This document shows positions 61,658-64,000 of a stretch of DNA of 64,000 nt, piece by piece. The stretch comes from Prevotella sp. (GTDB lineage Bacteria > Bacteroidota > Bacteroidia > Bacteroidales > Bacteroidaceae): positions 12,566-76,565 of the forward strand of contig JAJWLX010000012.1 of assembly GCA_021636625.1 (NCBI GenBank). Reading direction: 5' to 3'. Position numbers and translations under genes: made by a program. The notes under the pieces were generated by a model, which was not told where the DNA came from, did no database searches, and saw nothing but the letters and a program-made list of their open reading frames with translations. The first letter of the stretch is position 1, and every line of letters starts with the position of its first letter.

Positions 61658-61670
61658 CATAGCTATCAAA

Positions 61671-62279
61671 TCAAAGGCAAGTACCTAATTGCAGCTTCAA
61701 GTCCAAGCTTCCCTTGAAAAGGATGCCATGAATACCCACATGATTGGCTCCTTCTACATTCGCTGGCCTATCATCAATGAAAATGCTCTCCGAAGCTTGG
61801 AGTTGATAGCGATTTAATAATAGCTGATAAATCTCCGGATTCGGTTTCACCATCTTCTCTTCCCCACTTACTACAATCCCATCAAACATGTCGAAAAGGC
61901 GGGCATGTACCTTCTTGACAATTGGAAAAGTCTCATGAGACCAGTTGGTAAGACAGTAGAGACGATATCCTCTTTGCTTCAGTTCACACATGATCTCATA
62001 GATGCCAGGGATTTCACCACCATCCATATCTTTGTAACAGTACCAGTAGGCAACAATATAAGGAGCATACTTGGGATAAGCCTGTTTTAAATCAAAGAGA
62101 CATTCATCTATAGGCTTACCCAAGTCTGTCTGATCATTCCATTCATTGGTGACCACATGATCGATCATCCACTTGGCTTTTTCCTTATTCCCATTGAAAA
62201 GAGTGATATATAGGTTCATGCGCATCCAGTTCACCAATACACTTCCTACATCGAAGACGATATTCTTGTAACTACTCAT
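61671..62279 (-). CDS. HAD-superfamily hydrolase
   Basis: The 202-residue product has motif I as FDVGSVLVNW (nucleophile Asp; second Asp replaced by Gly as DxG), motif II LTNWSHE, and motif IV FIDDRPANVEGA. Cap helices lie after motif I. It resembles YihX-like sugar-phosphate phosphatases, but the substrate is unknown. It starts 14 bases after the flavodoxin-ferredoxin gene stop. Confidence 0.85.
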   Translation of the reverse strand: MSSYKNIVFDVGSVLVNWMRMNLYITLFNGNKEKAKWMIDHVVTNEWNDQTDLGKPIDECLFDLKQAYPKYAPYIVAYWYCYKDMDGGEIPGIYEIMCELKQRGYRLYCLTNWSHETFPIVKKVHARLFDMFDGIVVSGEEKMVKPNPEIYQLLLNRYQLQASESIFIDDRPANVEGANHVGIHGILFKGSLDLKLQLGTCL

Positions 62280-62293
62280 TACTATCTGATTCT

Positions 62294-63088
62294 TTAAACA
62301 TTCACATAGAAAAATTCAGGCTGCTTAGGTTCCGAATACGCTTTCTCGAATTTCCAGCTGACAGCCTTATACAGCAGGCCACCGAAATGTCGGGCATGCT
62401 CAGGACAGACCACGACACAGCGTCCGCAAGAGATGCATTTCTTTTCATTGGTCTTGTAAGGTTCCCCTATAGTGATGGCTCCGACAGGGCACATTTTCAC
62501 ACAGGCATGGCAGGATGTACATTTTCCCTTACTCCCTTCTGGATGCAGAGGAATAGGCTTGGCATCACGATAAGGGCGATTCCCCTTTACCATCAGTCGG
62601 CTAACTGCTGACATCTTTGGTATCTTGAGTAGAAGTTCCCTACTCTTTGAAGCAAAATCATGGAGTTTCTCCATATCATCCGCATTAGGTCTTCCTTCTG
62701 CTATCTTGGGAAATATGGAATGCTGGGCTATGACGGCAGCCGCAGAAAGTAACTTGAAGCCATGGGATTCCACCAGGTCCTTCAGTTCTATGAGCGTATC
62801 ATCGTAGGCTCTGTTACCATAGACTGATACGATGATGGCTGGGGTATTGTTTCCCAGAAAACGTCTCAATGAACGAACTGCCATTTCCGGGACTCTACCA
62901 GCATAGGAAGGTACGCCCACTATCAGCAGATCGCCATCACTTCCCAACGAGACATCATCCTTCAGCACGTCTGAAGTAATGTCATACTCAATGACAGGCT
63001 TCTGAAACTGGGATGCTATCTCACGAACGATACGTTTAGTGGAAAAAGTGGCACTAAAATAGGCCAAATGGATATTCTTAATGTTCAT
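62294..63088 (-). CDS. EFR1-type flavodoxin-ferredoxin protein
   Basis: The 264-residue product has an N-terminal flavodoxin-like domain (HLAYFSATFSTKRIV, GVPSYAGRVPEMA, IVSVYGNRAYDD) and a C-terminal pair of 4Fe-4S motifs (CTSCHACVKMCP and CISCGRCVVVCP). It should carry electrons between flavin and iron-sulphur partners. It is divergent from the LysR gene, which may regulate it. Confidence 0.88.
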   Translation of the reverse strand: MNIKNIHLAYFSATFSTKRIVREIASQFQKPVIEYDITSDVLKDDVSLGSDGDLLIVGVPSYAGRVPEMAVRSLRRFLGNNTPAIIVSVYGNRAYDDTLIELKDLVESHGFKLLSAAAVIAQHSIFPKIAEGRPNADDMEKLHDFASKSRELLLKIPKMSAVSRLMVKGNRPYRDAKPIPLHPEGSKGKCTSCHACVKMCPVGAITIGEPYKTNEKKCISCGRCVVVCPEHARHFGGLLYKAVSWKFEKAYSEPKQPEFFYVNV

Positions 63089-63165
63089 AATGTCTTTGGT
63101 TTCTTTTTGTTGGATGCAAAGTTACTATTTTTAGGCGAAACCAGCGAGTGATTTCTAGAATTTTG

Positions 63166-63264
63166 TTATCTTTGCAGAAGATTTGCTGCACTTGGCAATT
63201 TGAAAACAAGTTTTCATTGCGCTCATTTGCATTATCTTTGCAGAAGATTTGCTGCACTCGGCAA
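63166..63264 (+). repeat. Tandem 33-bp promoter-containing repeat upstream of the LysR gene
   Basis: The 33-base unit at 63166-63198 recurs at 63232-63264 with one difference. Each contains TATCTTTG followed by C (a -7 element) and a TGCAG/CTGCA inverted repeat. The copies are separated by 33 bases, so period and unit length are the same. Duplicated promoter or operator is likely. Confidence 0.7.
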
Positions 63265-63304
63265 CATATTGACGAGGATTTTTGAAATAACAAAGGAACA
63301 TACA

Positions 63305-64000
63305 ATGATAGATACAAGACTGAAAGTTTTCAGAAGTGTGGCTACACTCCTGAGTTTCACTAAGGCTGCCAACGAACTGTTCATCAGTCAGCCTGCCATC
63401 AGCAAGCACATACAAGAGCTTGAAAAGGAATATGGGGTGCAACTGTTCGACAGAATCGGCAATCGCATCCAGCTCACCCGTGCCGGACAACTTATGCTTG
63501 ACCATGCCTGCAAGATTATCGATGCCTATCAGAATCTCGATTTCGACATGAAGAAGCTCACAGAGAAATCAGGTGGCGAACTGCGCATCGGAGCCAGTAC
63601 CACCATCTCACAATATGTTCTCCCCGAACTGATTGCAGAATTTAGGAAACTATATCCCGACATTCGTCTTACCCTGCTCAGCGGAAATTCTCATGAGATA
63701 GAGGATGCGCTTGCTGCAGGAAGGATAGATCTGGGTATGGTGGAAGGCATCAAGCGGCAGCCCACCTTTAAATACACTCCTTTCATGAAAGATGAGTTGG
63801 TGGCGTTCGTACATTGTTCCAATCCCCTAGCCCAGCAAGATGAGATTTCTCTGGATCTTCTCAGGCAGACACCGATTGTACTGCGTGAATTAGGTTCCGG
63901 AACCTTGGATGTCATCCAAAAAGCCCTGCAGGAAAACGGCATTGCTCTTTCTGATCTGAACATTGAGATGAATCTGGGAACCACAGAGGGCATCAAGCAT
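63305..64000 (+). CDS. LysR-family transcriptional regulator (3' end beyond window)
   Basis: From the ATG at 63305 the frame is open to the window end (232 codons). Residues 1-60 form the LysR HTH (FTKAANELFISQPAISKHIQ, LEKEYGVQLFDR). The effector domain starts at about 90 with ELRIGASTTISQYVLPEL and includes GRIDLGMVEG. The gene is divergent from the flavodoxin-ferredoxin gene, a common LysR-target layout. The C-terminal 60-70 residues are not visible. Confidence 0.9.
   Translation, partial: MIDTRLKVFRSVATLLSFTKAANELFISQPAISKHIQELEKEYGVQLFDRIGNRIQLTRAGQLMLDHACKIIDAYQNLDFDMKKLTEKSGGELRIGASTTISQYVLPELIAEFRKLYPDIRLTLLSGNSHEIEDALAAGRIDLGMVEGIKRQPTFKYTPFMKDELVAFVHCSNPLAQQDEISLDLLRQTPIVLRELGSGTLDVIQKALQENGIALSDLNIEMNLGTTEGIKH

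Noticed and set aside
1..64000. CRISPR array or prophage
   Set aside because: I found no regularly spaced repeats and no phage structural genes. The mobile genes are conjugative or IS type.

Overview
The window looks like a Bacteroidales chromosome, most likely Prevotella or Segatella. Putative promoters carry the Bacteroidetes -7 element (TAnnTTTG, often followed by C), the conjugation genes belong to the Bacteroidetes conjugative-transposon Tra families, and the IS remnants look like Bacteroidetes IS1380 relatives. The genus is inferred, not proven. No rRNA, no ordinary tRNA, no CRISPR array, and no relaxase, coupling protein or integrase was seen here.

Layout. (1) 1-25274, minus strand: a long conjugative-element operon. 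From its 5' end it encodes a TraD-position anchor protein, two DUF4134 pilin-like proteins (TraE type), TraF, the TraG/VirB4 ATPase, three exported proteins, TraJ, TraK, TraL, TraM, TraN, TraO, a lipoprotein, two hypotheticals, an M23-like protein broken at a ten-A slippery run, a 1623-residue ArdC/zincin polyprotein and a glucosaminidase/M23 wall hydrolase cut by the window edge. A promoter at 25583-25612 probably starts the operon. (2) 25275-27231: a structured intergenic element, then three small plus-strand genes and two terminators. (3) 27.4-31.1 kb: chromosomal-type genes, namely a MEMO-AMMECR1 fusion, its radical-SAM partner, a short-chain dehydrogenase and a deacetylase remnant. (4) 31.3-38.9 kb: a second mobile-element segment with a diverged copy of the same structured element, small hypotheticals, a degenerate TOPRIM protein, a TOPRIM primase-like protein, a DnaC-like ATPase and a winged-helix replication protein split by an in-frame TGA. 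(5) 39.3-48.9 kb: a rod-shaped noncoding RNA candidate, an XRE regulator, RtcB, two IS1380 remnants around a possible uracil-DNA-glycosylase-like gene, two tandem 28-29-residue membrane peptides, a Sel1 protein, ThiM, a HELIH mini-protein and a canonical hipBA module. (6) 48.9-56.5 kb: DUF4186, MFS, Ogt, VOC, HD-MsrA fusion, metallo-beta-lactamase-fold protein, a split HipBST-type toxin module, nitroreductase and a YaaA remnant. (7) 56.8-58.7 kb: a two-gene AAA ATPase plus TOPRIM/RloB-like pair, probably defence. (8) 58.9-61.6 kb: an RNA block (Y-RNA-like hairpin, tRNA-like domain with about 50 extra bases, second Y-RNA-like hairpin) directly upstream of a 752-residue RING/TerD-like protein. 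(9) 61.7-64 kb: HAD hydrolase, flavodoxin-ferredoxin protein and a LysR regulator running off the end.

The most striking item is the RNA block at 58,977-59,313. A tRNA-like fold sits between two hairpins that share an identical asymmetric internal loop (CAA opposite CAUU) but have different, compensating stems. I read it as a Y-RNA-like partner of the downstream RING/TerD protein. Second is the structured element present twice (about 25.5-25.87 and 32.6-32.95 kb), in which stem sequences differ completely while pairing and loop sequences are kept. Several genes carry single-base frameshifts or nonsense codons (M23, MFS, MsrA, replication protein, a small ORF), so either decay or sequencing/assembly indels should be considered.
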